Source of the DNA: CAWCWK01 sp963842125
GTDB taxonomy: Bacteria; Pseudomonadota; Alphaproteobacteria; Rhizobiales; CAWCWK01
Length of the DNA: 64,000 bases
Direction: 5' to 3'
Assembly (NCBI GenBank): GCA_963842125.1
Contig: CAWJFE010000005.1
Span: 1,984,001-2,048,000 of the forward strand
The notes beneath the pieces were generated by a model. The model was not told the DNA's origin and did not search any database. It saw only the letters and a program-made list of their open reading frames with translations. Every line of letters begins with the position of its first letter. Within the stretch, counting starts at the first letter, position 1. Below, piece after piece: positions 17,374 through 26,154 of the stretch. The translations under genes and the position numbers were made by a program.

Positions 17374-18342
17374 CTAGAGCAGGCCCGCCTCCCTGTAATA
17401 GCGCTCCGCACCGGGGTGCAGCGGGGCCGAGAGACCGGTGGAGACCATGTCTTCCTTGGTCAGGGTCTCGAAGGCCGGGTGCAGCTTCTTGAACCGGTCG
17501 AAGTTCTCGAAGACGGCCTTGACAGTCTGATAGACGACCTCGTCGTCGACGCTGGCGGCCGAGACGAAGGTCGCCTTGACGCCGAAGGTCTGCACATCGT
17601 CGGCATTGCCGTTATACATGCCGCCCGGGATCGTGGCGGCGGCATAATAGGGGTTCTCGTCGATGAGGGCCTGGATCTCCGGGCCGTCGACGTTGATCAG
17701 CTTGGCGTCGACGGTCGTCGTCGCCTCCTGGATGGAACCGTTGGGGTTGCCGACGGTGTAGATGATCGCATCGACCTTGTTGTCGCCCAAAGCCGCCGAC
17801 TGCTCGGCGGGCTTGAGCTGTGAGGCGAGCGCGAAGTCGTCCATCGTCCAGCCCTTGGCCTCCATCACGACTTCCATCGTGGCGAGCTGGCCGGAGCCCG
17901 GGTTGCCGACGTTGACGCGCTTGCCCTTGAGGTCGTCGAACGATTCGATGCCGCTATCGGTCCGCGCGATGACGTTGAAGGGCTCGGCGTGGACCGAGAA
18001 GATGGCCCGCAGGTCCTCGAACTGGTTGCCCTCGAACTCCGAGGTGCCGTTATAGGCGTGGTACTGCCAGTCGGACTGGGCGACGCCCATTTCCATGTCG
18101 CCGGCCTTGATCGCGTTGATGTTCGCGATCGAGCCACCGGTGGAAGGCGCCGTGCACTTCAGGTCGCTGTCACGGTTGACGAGCCGGCAGATGGACTGGC
18201 CGACGACGTAGTAGACGCCCGTCTGGCCGCCGGTGCCGATGGTAAAGAACTGCTGCTGCGCCGATGCGACGGGCGCGAAGGCGATGGAGCCGGCCATCGC
18301 GGCGCCCGCGACGGATAGCGAGATCGTGGATCGTTTCGTCAT
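17374..18342 (-). CDS. TAXI-family TRAP transporter solute-binding protein
   Basis: A 322-residue periplasmic binding protein with a signal peptide (MTKRSTISLSVAGAAMAGSI, cut after ASAQ). The TAXI signature is clear: FFTIGTGGQTGVYYVVGQ near the mature N-terminus, then APSTGGSIANINAI, and GNPGSGQLAT in the middle. It captures the substrate and hands it to the fused permease encoded next. TAXI ligands known for the family are dicarboxylates, amino acids and related acids; this one is not predictable. AGGA lies 7 nt before the ATG. It is the first gene of the TAXI-TRAP-aminotransferase-BKACE operon, preceded by two tandem stem-loop repeats. Confidence 0.92.
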   Translation of the reverse strand: MTKRSTISLSVAGAAMAGSIAFAPVASAQQQFFTIGTGGQTGVYYVVGQSICRLVNRDSDLKCTAPSTGGSIANINAIKAGDMEMGVAQSDWQYHAYNGTSEFEGNQFEDLRAIFSVHAEPFNVIARTDSGIESFDDLKGKRVNVGNPGSGQLATMEVVMEAKGWTMDDFALASQLKPAEQSAALGDNKVDAIIYTVGNPNGSIQEATTTVDAKLINVDGPEIQALIDENPYYAAATIPGGMYNGNADDVQTFGVKATFVSAASVDDEVVYQTVKAVFENFDRFKKLHPAFETLTKEDMVSTGLSAPLHPGAERYYREAGLL

Positions 18343-18357
18343 ATGGGTTTCCTCGTA

Positions 18358-18406
18358 AATCCTGGGCGATGGAATCGCCTTGCGAATCTTGGGCGAAGGA
18401 ATCGCC
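18358..18406 (-). repeat. Two tandem 22-bp stem-loop repeats in the TAXI leader
   Basis: Two direct copies (18358-18379 and 18385-18406) differ at two positions. Each contains an inverted repeat: GGCGAT-GGA-ATCGCC in the first and GGCGA-AGGAA-TCGCC in the second. They lie 16-64 nt before the TAXI ATG, in the leader or promoter, and may be tandem operator sites or leader hairpins. Confidence 0.7.
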
Positions 18407-18615
18407 GTGGCCCGCCATCTGACGACGCGGGTCCGGTGCGACATTCCGCCAAGCCCGACGATTTGGCAAGGCGGCGGCCGGAAGGCGGGCTTCACTCGGT
18501 CTTGCGGGTCGTGGACGGGACCGGATAAGCCCATCCCCACAGCCCCGCGATGGCCGCCTTGCCTGTTGAGGCACCCTCGCCCGCGCCGACACCCTCGTTC
18601 CGAAAGGTCGCCTCG

Positions 18616-19825
18616 ATGCCAGACGCCTTCATCTGTGCCTATGTCCGCACCCCCATCGGGCGCTATGGCGGCGCGCTCTCGTCGATCCGCACGGACGATC
18701 TCGGCGCCGTACCGATCACGGCCCTCATGGAGCGGCACGCGTCGGTCGATTGGAACGCTGTCGACGAGGTCGCCTATGGCTGCGCCAACCAGGCCGGCGA
18801 GGACAATCGCAACGTCGCCCGCATGTGCGCCCTCCTCGCCGGCCTGCCGGAGACGGTGCCCGGCACCACGATCAACCGGCTGTGCGGCTCGGGCATGGAT
18901 GCCGTCGCCTATATCGCCCGGGCCATCAAGGCGGGCGAGATGGAGATGGGTATCGCGGGCGGCGTCGAGAGCATGTCTCGCGCACCCTTCGTGATCCCGA
19001 AGGCGACGAGCGCCTTCTCCCGAATGCAGGCCGAGATGCACGACACGACCATCGGCTGGCGCTTCGTCAATCCGCTCATGAAGGCGCGGCACGGGATCGA
19101 GTCTATGCCGGAGACCGGAGAGAACGTCGCCGAGGACTACGATATCTCGCGCGCGGACCAGGACGCCTTCGCCCTTCGCAGCCAGCAGCGGGCGGCGGCG
19201 GCGATGGAGGACGGGCGCCTCGCCGAGGAGATCGCCCCGGTGACGATCCCCCGGCGCAAGGGCGAGCCGATCGTCGTCGATACCGACGAGCATCCGCGCG
19301 CCGACACGACGGTGGAGGCTCTGGCGAAGCTCTCCACGCCGTTTCGCGCGGGCGGCACCGTCGACGGCGGGCAACGCGTCGGGCGTCAACGACGGTGCCG
19401 CCGCCCTCATCGTCGCGTCGGAAGCGGCGGCGAAGCGGCATGGCCTCACCCCGATCGCCCGCGTGGTCGCCACCGCGACGGCCGGTGTCTCACCCCGCAT
19501 CATGGGCATCGGGCCGCTCTACGCCGCGCAGAAGCTGATGGCGCGGACGGGGACCGATATCGATGCCTACGGCACGATCGAGCTCAACGAAGCCTTCGCC
19601 AGCCAAGCGCTTGCGACGACGCGCGGCCTCGGCCTCGCCGATGACGACGCCCGCGTGAATCCGAATGGCGGCGCGATCGCGCTCGGCCATCCCCTCGGCG
19701 CGTCGGGCGCCCGCATCACCGGAACGGCGGCGCTGGAGATGGCGCGGCAGGGGCAAGACCGCGCGTTGGCGGCGATGTGCATCGGCGTCGGCCAAGGCAT
19801 CGCGATCGAGCTCGCGGCGCCCTAG
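18616..19825 (+). pseudogene. pcaF: Beta-ketoadipyl-CoA thiolase, one-base frameshift
   Basis: PcaF cleaves 3-oxoadipyl-CoA with CoA to succinyl-CoA and acetyl-CoA. The reading frame from ATG 18616 matches PcaF closely (ICAYVRTPIGRYGG, nucleophile Cys in NRLCGSGMDAV) up to FRAGGTV near 19361. There one extra G (about 19363, GTCGACGGCGG) shifts the frame. The rest of the protein continues in the next frame with TAGNASGVNDGAAALIV, the catalytic GGAIALGHPLGAS and AMCIGVGQG, to a stop at 19825. Total length 1,210 nt is exactly one base over 402 codons plus stop. Either a recent inactivation or a sequencing error; nothing else has decayed. No other pca genes are nearby. GAAAGG lies 8 nt upstream of the ATG. 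The final TAG overlaps the convergent gene's stop in a CTAG. Confidence 0.85.
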
Positions 19826-20760
19826 CCTCGCCGGGCGAGCTCTTCCGTGTCCATCCCCCGCAGGTCGCGCACGAGTGCGATGAGGCGGACCGCTACGAGA
19901 GCGAAGAGCACGCGGCCGACCACGACGACCCAGAGGCTCGCCCCGATGATGAGGACGAGCCCCGTATCCTCGATGATCGAGTGGCAGAGCGACAGCCATG
20001 AGAGCGCAAGCGCCTTGGCGCGGGGCGGGATGCCTTTTTCCTCGATCTCCGCGATGATGAGGCCGGCGCCGTAGGTGAGCCCGAGGAGCATGCCAATGGT
20101 GACGAGCGGCGTCGTCTGCTCGGTCATGCCGGCACCGCGCAGGATGGGGCGAAGCGCGCGGGTGAAGAGTGCCGTCACGCCCGTCCGCTCCATGACGTCG
20201 AGAAGGACGAGCAGCACGAGGATGATGGCGAAGACGGAGCCTAGAAGCCAGGCCGACGCGACGAGCCAGTCGGTCCACTCGGCATCGCCCGCGCCGCCGA
20301 GACCCGAGAGATCGACCGGGTCGGACAGCCAGCCCGTCGCGAGGAATACGAGGTTGGCGAGCACGCCGAACACGTAGGCGCCGCCGGCGCGCAACGCGAC
20401 ATTGGCCCAGAACGATCCGCCCGCCCGGGCGACGATCGCGCTTTCGAGCGGCAGCGCGTGCCCGATCAGCATCATGGTGGCGAAGACCGACACTTGCGCC
20501 GTGGTCAGGGGGTCCGCGAGGAGCGCCATCGCAGCGATGCCGGCCGGTGGGCCGATGAGAAGGCAGGCGACCCAGGCTAGCCCGACTTCGGGCGGCAGGC
20601 CGACCGGCACCATCAGCGGCCCGACGAGCGCGCCCAACCCATCGACGAGCCCCAGCACGTCCGCCAGTCGTACCGCGACCATGACCGGTACCATGATCTT
20701 CGCCAGCGTCCAGAAGAGTGCGAGGCCACGCTGTGCGGTGCGTTGGAGATAGGTGATCAT
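19822..20760 (-). CDS. Nucleoside-recognition (Gate) domain membrane protein
   Basis: A 312-residue inner-membrane protein with about eight hydrophobic helices (for example residues 10-40, 55-80, 125-145, 170-195, 220-240). The two halves resemble Gate/nucleoside-recognition domains of the YjiH and spore-maturation SpmA/B group: CLLIGPPAGIAAMALLADP and IGMLLGLTYGAGLIIAE are characteristic Gly-rich stretches. The transported substrate of this group is not established. No strong ribosome site precedes ATG 20760, so the start is tentative; a longer form beginning about 20 codons upstream is possible. Its stop codon overlaps that of pcaF on the other strand. Confidence 0.78.
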   Translation of the reverse strand: MITYLQRTAQRGLALFWTLAKIMVPVMVAVRLADVLGLVDGLGALVGPLMVPVGLPPEVGLAWVACLLIGPPAGIAAMALLADPLTTAQVSVFATMMLIGHALPLESAIVARAGGSFWANVALRAGGAYVFGVLANLVFLATGWLSDPVDLSGLGGAGDAEWTDWLVASAWLLGSVFAIILVLLVLLDVMERTGVTALFTRALRPILRGAGMTEQTTPLVTIGMLLGLTYGAGLIIAEIEEKGIPPRAKALALSWLSLCHSIIEDTGLVLIIGASLWVVVVGRVLFALVAVRLIALVRDLRGMDTEELARRG

Positions 20761-20913
20761 CCCGCGCTGATGCCTACGGGGTGGCCACATGGCAAGCGCT
20801 AACGCAGAAGGCGACATGCTGATATGGAGAGTGCGGCGCAGGCGTGTCACCCTCGACACGCAGCGCCTACGTCAACCGCAGCGCTGACCCAGGCGGTAAC
20901 CTTGTCTCCATCC

Positions 20914-21091
20914 GTCATTCTCGGGCACCGATCCGAGGATCCGGGGGCGTACTGGGGCAGGACCTATCTCCGACCTTCCAGCCGACGGCGCACATCGCGA
21001 TGGATCGCAAAAACCAAGCGACGCGGTCGACGCTCTGAACCTCGGGCGCGCCGCCCGAGGACAACGAAGAGGAGATGGCAAGGGTCGAGCC
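20914..21091. repeat. Dispersed intergenic element, copy A (inverted ends)
   Basis: Lies in the 462-bp gap 20761-21222, which has no convincing gene. The left end reads GTCATTCTCGGGCACCGA and continues CCGAGGATCC; the right end (21037-21091) carries a degenerate inverted copy, CCTCGGGCGCGCCGCCCGAGG, followed by ACAACGAAGAGGAGATGG and GGTCGAGCC. The same layout is found at 33145-33318. Likely a MITE-like or palindromic repeat. Confidence 0.7.
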
Positions 21092-21222
21092 GATGTTCTC
21101 TGGGAAGCGGCCGTGCGACGAAGACCGGGTTCCTCGGGCACACCTTGAGCCACATGCGGATCGCACGGGATAGACCGGGAGAGCGCTAGCACACGCCCCT
21201 CCCCGCCCGAGCCCACACGCCG

Positions 21223-21900
21223 TTACATCACCCCATACTCCTCGAACATCGCCTTCGAATCCGCACCGGCAGCGAGGCGTTCGCCGATTTCGTCCTCGAT
21301 GCCGAGCTTGGTGACGGAGCGTTCCAGACAGTCGTCGAGCGCGTCGGCCGGGATGATGAGGACGCCGTCCTCGTCGCCCACCACCACGTCGCCATCATGA
21401 ACGGTGACGGAGCCGATCGTCAGCGGGCAGCGATAGTCCGTCACGTGGCCGCGCCCGCGCTGGTCCTGCGCGTAGGAGCCGAGCGAGAAGACCGGGTAGC
21501 CCATCTCGCGCACTTGTGGCGTATCGCGCATGTAGCCGGCCAGAACGGTGCCGACGCCGCCCCTCGCCTTCGCCGTGCGGCTCATGAGCTCGCCCCACAT
21601 CGCGTAGGTCGGAGAGCCACCAGCGGCAAGATAGATCTCGCCCGGCCCGATCTGGTCGAGTGCCTCGAACATGAGTCCGAAGTTGGTCTCGACGTCTCCC
21701 GTGTCCTCCTCAAGCACCGTCATCGCGCGGCCGACAAGGCGGCGCGTGGGATCGAGCGGGCGGATGGCAGGGTCGAGGAACTGGGCGCGGTGCCCCATCT
21801 GGTCGAGCACATCGCCGAGAACGGCCGTGTGCAGCCGGTTCGTGATGATGTCGGTCTGCTCGGCGGTGAGCGGGGTGCGCAGGCGGGGGCGGGTGGTCAC
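21223..21900 (-). CDS. RraA-like class II aldolase family protein
   Basis: A 225-residue protein of the RraA/HMG-aldolase family, metal-dependent pyruvate aldolases or decarboxylases acting on 4-hydroxy-2-oxo acids. Family landmarks are TAVLGDVLDQMG near the N-terminus, GGSPTYAMWGELMSRTAKARG, and GDVVVGDEDGVLIIP. The usual G-G-x-R-D stretch is represented by VLAGYMRDTPQ, so the Arg-Asp pair of the active site is kept. The start is GTG 21900 with AAGGA 8 nt upstream. Last gene of the sugar-acid operon, 25 nt after the SMP-30 gene. It may split the 2-keto-3-deoxy acid made by the dehydratases into pyruvate and an aldehyde (inference). Confidence 0.8.
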   Translation of the reverse strand: MTTRPRLRTPLTAEQTDIITNRLHTAVLGDVLDQMGHRAQFLDPAIRPLDPTRRLVGRAMTVLEEDTGDVETNFGLMFEALDQIGPGEIYLAAGGSPTYAMWGELMSRTAKARGGVGTVLAGYMRDTPQVREMGYPVFSLGSYAQDQRGRGHVTDYRCPLTIGSVTVHDGDVVVGDEDGVLIIPADALDDCLERSVTKLGIEDEIGERLAAGADSKAMFEEYGVM

Positions 21901-21925
21901 GAGGCTTGTCCTTGGGTCGTGGATG

Positions 21926-22828
21926 TCAGAGGCGGACGCGGTTCTCCGGCAGGCCCGGAACGTCGACGTCGAGCGCGAAGAGGCCGCCCGCCAGCCGCTC
22001 TTCGTCGGGAGCGCCGGCACCCGCCGTCGTGACGATCAGCGTCTTGAGGTCCGGCCCGCCGAAAACGCAGGTGGTGATGTTGGTCGCCGGCATCTCGACG
22101 ATGTCTGCCACGGTGCCGTCCGGCGCGATCTTGATGATGCAGCCGCCGTCGTAGCGGCAGTTCCAGACATGGCCCTCCGCGTCGATGGCGGACCCGTCGG
22201 GCACACCGCGCGGGTGATCGACGAGATGCGGCGTCGGCGCTCCGATCGCGCCTGTCTCGGCATCATAGGGGTAGGCCTCGAGCCGGTTGGCCATCGTGTC
22301 GGCGAAGTAGAAGCGCGTGCGATCCGGACTCCAGCAGAGCGTATTGGCGATGCCTAGCCCCTCGAGCAGGGTCTCGACGCGTCCACCGGCATGAAGCCTG
22401 AAGAGCTTGCCGAGCCCGGGCGCGACTTCGCCGGCGGTCCCGTCCGGGTTGACGTTGTTCTTCATCGAACCGATCCAGAAGTCACCGCAGGGACTTGCGC
22501 GCCCATCGTTGAGACGGACCTGCGGGAAACCGTCGAGAGCGAAGCCGTGGTCGGTGCGCGTGTCGTCCGATGGGCTCCAGAGTATGATCTTCGAGGCGAG
22601 CGCCACGAGCAGCGTGTCGGCCCGCATCGTCAACGCAAGCGCAACGACGGGTTCGTCGAAGAACCACGCATGCGTCGCGCCACTCTCGAGGTGGTGCCGC
22701 CGTATGAGGAAGCGGTTGATGTCCGTCCAATAGACGGCGCCCGCCTCTGCGTCCCACACCGCGCCCTCGCCGCAGCGGTCGCCGCTCGGGAAGAGGCAGC
22801 GGACATTATCGGTCTTAGTTTCGCTCAC
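21926..22828 (-). CDS. SMP-30/gluconolactonase-family sugar lactonase
   Basis: A 300-residue six-bladed beta-propeller of the SMP-30/regucalcin family that hydrolyses sugar lactones. Expected metal ligands are present: Glu in RCGEGAVWD, Asn in VRLNDGRASPCGDFW, Asn in GIANTLCWSPD and Asp in GVPDGSAIDAEGHVWN. No signal peptide, so it acts in the cytoplasm. The start is GTG 22828, overlapping the stop of the preceding gene as GTGA. In this operon it would open lactone forms of the imported or oxidised sugar to feed aldonate to the dehydratases (inference). Confidence 0.88.
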   Translation of the reverse strand: MSETKTDNVRCLFPSGDRCGEGAVWDAEAGAVYWTDINRFLIRRHHLESGATHAWFFDEPVVALALTMRADTLLVALASKIILWSPSDDTRTDHGFALDGFPQVRLNDGRASPCGDFWIGSMKNNVNPDGTAGEVAPGLGKLFRLHAGGRVETLLEGLGIANTLCWSPDRTRFYFADTMANRLEAYPYDAETGAIGAPTPHLVDHPRGVPDGSAIDAEGHVWNCRYDGGCIIKIAPDGTVADIVEMPATNITTCVFGGPDLKTLIVTTAGAGAPDEERLAGGLFALDVDVPGLPENRVRL

Positions 22829-23940
22829 GCAATCGTCTCCCGGTCTCTGGCCGAGTGCGGCTGGCCCGCCTCACCCAACCGGTCGGCATTCTGCACCAGC
22901 GCGCGCATATAGCCGAGGGCGAAGGCCATGCCGGCGTGCCACGGCGCAGCGCAGGTCAGCTCCGGCGTGTGGTCGGGCACCAGCACGCCGTCGAAGCCGC
23001 CATCACGCAGCACGCGGACGATCTCGGCCATGTCGAGGTCACCCTCATCGACGAAGGTCTCGCGGTATTTGGGCACCTTGCCGCGCACGTTCCGGAAGTG
23101 AACGTAGCCGATATGCCCGCCTTTCGCGAAGCGGTGGACGGCGTCGTAGATCGGCCCGCCCGGCATCTCCTGAAGCGAGCCGAGACAGAGCTCCAGCCCG
23201 TTGGCCGGCGACGGCGCGAGGGCGAGGAGCCGGTCGTATTTCTCGACCCGGTTGACGAGACGCGCCGTGCCGCGCAACGCATCCATCGGCGGATCGTCGG
23301 GGTGTGCGGCGAGCTTGACGCCCGCCTCCTCCGCCACGGGTACGAGTTCGGTCAGGAACCATGCGAGCCGCTGCCAGAGTTCGTCGTGCGAGACGATGAT
23401 GGGGGCGGCGTCCCGCGAGCCGTCGCGCACGCGCATGTTCCATACCATGCCATCGGGTATGGGAATTTCGGGGTCGATGGCGTCTTCGTCGAAGCCGATC
23501 GACACCGCCCCGCCCCGCCCCGTCGGCCCACGCGACCAGCCCCAAACGCCGGCGAGGGAGAAGTTGTAGCCGATGCAGGGAATGCCCGCGCGGCCGGCAT
23601 CGCGCACGAGACGTTTCAGCCCATCCATCTGTGCGGGCCGGGCCGGTCCATCCAAAAGGACGTCCGACCAGAAGGCGGGCGAGAAATTCTCGAGCGCCGC
23701 CAGTTCGAGCCCGGCCCCGCGCACCTGTCCGACAAGCGCGCTTAGATCCTCGAACGTCCAGAGTCGGTCCTCGCGGCAATCGCCCCACCCGTCTGCATCG
23801 TCCCCACGTGCGAGGACGGGGTCGCGGCCACGGAAATAGTCGGTCAGGTGGGCGACGACATGCGTTGCGCCGGCCTGGAGCGCAAAGCGCAAATTGTCGT
23901 CTGTGAGGGACGACCGGTAGAGGCCGAGGCCGATCTTCAT
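22825..23940 (-). CDS. Mannonate dehydratase-like protein (UxuA paralogue)
   Basis: A 371-residue TIM-barrel protein of the UxuA family. Shared landmarks with the upstream uxuA gene are LAAHPDDPP, ANGLELCLGS, HIGYVHFRNVRG and VPDHTPEL. It differs from classical UxuA in having PDHTPE in place of the RPDHGH active-site motif and in a shorter middle region, so its substrate may be a different sugar acid. It overlaps uxuA by 4 nt (ATGA) and is followed by SMP-30 with a GTGA overlap, so all are made from one mRNA. Confidence 0.82.
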   Translation of the reverse strand: MKIGLGLYRSSLTDDNLRFALQAGATHVVAHLTDYFRGRDPVLARGDDADGWGDCREDRLWTFEDLSALVGQVRGAGLELAALENFSPAFWSDVLLDGPARPAQMDGLKRLVRDAGRAGIPCIGYNFSLAGVWGWSRGPTGRGGAVSIGFDEDAIDPEIPIPDGMVWNMRVRDGSRDAAPIIVSHDELWQRLAWFLTELVPVAEEAGVKLAAHPDDPPMDALRGTARLVNRVEKYDRLLALAPSPANGLELCLGSLQEMPGGPIYDAVHRFAKGGHIGYVHFRNVRGKVPKYRETFVDEGDLDMAEIVRVLRDGGFDGVLVPDHTPELTCAAPWHAGMAFALGYMRALVQNADRLGEAGQPHSARDRETIA

Positions 23941-25121
23941 TGCGCGTCGGTCATCGCGTCGACGGCGCGGGCAACGCCGCGCAGCTCGGCCAGACCGCGA
24001 AGCCGGCCGACATAGGAATAGCCGGGGTTGGAGCGACCTTCGAGATCGGGGCCGAGGAGGTGTCCATGGTCCGGACGCATCGGAATCGAATGGGGCGGCG
24101 CACCCTCCCCTTCGCGGCGGCGCTCCTCGGCCCGCAGCGCGGCGATGAGCGCGATCATGTCGACGTCTCCGTCGAGATGGTCGGACTCGGTGAAGCTGCC
24201 ATCCGCGTCGCGCGCGACGTTGCGCAGGTGGACGAAGTGGATGCGAGGGCCGAACGCCTTCGCCATCGCGACGACGTCGTTGTCAGCGCGCGAGCCGTAG
24301 GATCCGGCACAGAGCGTGAGGCCATTGGCGGGGCTATCGACGGCGTCGAGCACGGCCTGTGCATCCGCCATCGACGAGACGACGCGCGGCAGGCCGAAGA
24401 GGGAGCGAGGCGGATCGTCGGGATGGATCGCGAGGCGCACGCCCAACTCCTCCGCGACCGGCACGACCTCCTGGAGAAACGCGGCCAGACTGGCGCGCAG
24501 ATCGTCGGGCGTCATGCCGGAAAAGGTCGCGATACGGGCCGCGATGCCCGCGCGATCGTAGGAGTCCTCCCCGCCCGGCAGGCCGGCGATGATCGTCGTC
24601 TCCAGCGTCTCGATCTCGGCTTCGGACAATTCATCGAGACGCGCCTGGCCGGCGGCGAGGAGGTCCGGATCGTAGTCGTCCTCGGCACCGGCTCTTCGGA
24701 GTACGAAGGCGTCGTAAGCGACGAAGTCGGCCGTGTCGAAGCGTAGCGCGAGGCCTGTCGAGGGCATGGGATGGCGAAGACGCGTGCGGGTCCAGTCGAC
24801 CACGGGCATGAAGTTGTAGCAGACGACCGGCACCCCTGCCTCGCCCAGCGCGCGCAACGAGGCTTTCCACGCATCGAGGTCCGCGCGCCAATCGCCATCA
24901 CGGCGCTTCAGGGCACTCGTGACCGGTATGGATTCGCAGACGTCCCACGTCAGCCCGGCCTTCTCGATCTCGACCTTGCGGGCCGTCACATCGTCGCTAC
25001 CCCAGGCGCGGCCGTCGTAGATATGGTGGAGGGCCGTGACGACACCTGCAGCTCCCGTTTGACGAACATGCGTCAGCGGAACAGGATCGTCGGGACCGAA
25101 CCAGCGCCACGTCTCTCTCAT
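23937..25121 (-). CDS. uxuA: D-mannonate dehydratase
   Basis: A 394-residue cytoplasmic enzyme that dehydrates D-mannonate to 2-keto-3-deoxygluconate in hexuronate breakdown. The N-terminus TWRWFGPDDPVPLTHVRQ and GVVTALHHIYDG are typical of UxuA. Metal and catalytic motifs are LAIHPDDPP, HFVHLRNV, and MRPDHGHLLG near the C-terminus. Length agrees with the family. It is the first gene of a four-gene minus-strand operon that diverges from the FadR-type regulator gene; a matching operator lies 17 nt upstream of the ATG. Confidence 0.92.
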   Translation of the reverse strand: MRETWRWFGPDDPVPLTHVRQTGAAGVVTALHHIYDGRAWGSDDVTARKVEIEKAGLTWDVCESIPVTSALKRRDGDWRADLDAWKASLRALGEAGVPVVCYNFMPVVDWTRTRLRHPMPSTGLALRFDTADFVAYDAFVLRRAGAEDDYDPDLLAAGQARLDELSEAEIETLETTIIAGLPGGEDSYDRAGIAARIATFSGMTPDDLRASLAAFLQEVVPVAEELGVRLAIHPDDPPRSLFGLPRVVSSMADAQAVLDAVDSPANGLTLCAGSYGSRADNDVVAMAKAFGPRIHFVHLRNVARDADGSFTESDHLDGDVDMIALIAALRAEERRREGEGAPPHSIPMRPDHGHLLGPDLEGRSNPGYSYVGRLRGLAELRGVARAVDAMTDAQ

Positions 25122-25137
25122 CCTAGCTCCACCGCTC

Positions 25138-25148
25138 TTGTCCTACAA
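25138..25148. promoter_or_regulatory. FadR-subfamily GntR operator
   Basis: TTGTCCTACAA is a perfect 4-bp inverted repeat with a 3-nt centre and fits the FadR-subfamily consensus T-N-G-T-N3-A-C-N-A. It lies 17 nt before uxuA and 141 nt before the divergent regulator gene, so the regulator could repress the uxuA operon and possibly its own. Confidence 0.7.
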
Positions 25149-25288
25149 AACTAGATTATAGAGCCTGATATCATCCTAAAAGCAGCGCCACAACCAGCTT
25201 GTCTTGCGGTTCTCGACTTAAAGACCAACAATACGGTTGCCCGGCTCCTCAGGCTTTGCTATCGCTGAGCTTGAGGAGACCGCGCGCC

Positions 25289-26143
25289 ATGCTGGCAGAC
25301 CCCGCTGAGATCGCCGAGGACGGAGCGCCCGATATGGGCGTTGGTTCGGCCGTCGATCAGGTGGTCGAAAGCCTGCGAACGCTCATCCGCGAGGGCGGTC
25401 TGAGTGTCGGCGATGTGCTTCCAAGCGAAGTCGATCTCGCGGCCCGGCTCGGTTCGAGCCGCAACACGGTTCGCGAGGCCATTCGCATCCTCAAGGCCTA
25501 TGGGGTCGTCGAGAGCCGCCAGAAGGTCGGCGCGGTCCTGACCGATCGGCGCCAGGCGGCGATCATGGACGCGTTCTCCTTCGCGATCGACCTGTCGGCC
25601 GAGACGTTTCGCGACGTGCAGGGCTTTCGCCGGTTGATCGAGATGAACCTCGGCGAGATCATCGTCGGAAAGATACCAGCCGAGACGTTGGCGGACATGG
25701 CGGGCGTCAACGATCAGATGGCCGTAGCGACCGATCCCTTGGAGGCCGCGCGGCTCGACTACGCGTTTCACAAGGCTCTCATCGACGCGGCGGGCAATCG
25801 CACGCTCTCCGAGATGTACGCCATGCTAAAACCCGTCGTGCAGCGCGTAATGGAGACGGGCAAGACCGAGCGCCGCGCGCTCGATGCGGCCTCGACCGAA
25901 CATGCCGCCATCCTCGAAGCGCTCCATGCCGAGGATCGGCTGGCCTTCGCCTATCACATGAGCCGGCATCTCGACGCCGGGCTCGAATTCATTCCGCCCG
26001 AGCGGCCTGCACGGGCGCATGGCACCAAGACGATCAAGAGGCCCGGCAAGGGTCCGTCACGCGCGGCGGCGAAACAGGCGGCGGCGAAACGTGCGCCGCT
26101 CAAGGCCGGGGCCGCCCCCGGCATCGACACAGACGAGATCTAG
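25289..26143 (+). CDS. FadR-subfamily GntR transcriptional regulator
   Basis: A 284-residue regulator. A GntR winged helix (residues about 20-85) includes VGDVLPSEVDLAARLGSSRNTVREAIRIL. An all-helical FCD ligand domain follows (about 95-235), with metal-site residues in DYAFHKALIDAAGN, STEHAAILEAL and HMSRHLDAG. An unusual basic Lys/Arg/Ala-rich tail covers the last 40 residues (GTKTIKRPGKGPSRAAAKQ). FadR-type regulators with this context respond to sugar acids such as gluconate or uronates. It is the first gene of the plus-strand operon with the ABC importer. GAGGAG lies 10 nt before the ATG. Confidence 0.9.
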   Translation: MLADPAEIAEDGAPDMGVGSAVDQVVESLRTLIREGGLSVGDVLPSEVDLAARLGSSRNTVREAIRILKAYGVVESRQKVGAVLTDRRQAAIMDAFSFAIDLSAETFRDVQGFRRLIEMNLGEIIVGKIPAETLADMAGVNDQMAVATDPLEAARLDYAFHKALIDAAGNRTLSEMYAMLKPVVQRVMETGKTERRALDAASTEHAAILEALHAEDRLAFAYHMSRHLDAGLEFIPPERPARAHGTKTIKRPGKGPSRAAAKQAAAKRAPLKAGAAPGIDTDEI

Positions 26144-26154
26144 GGAGGATCATC

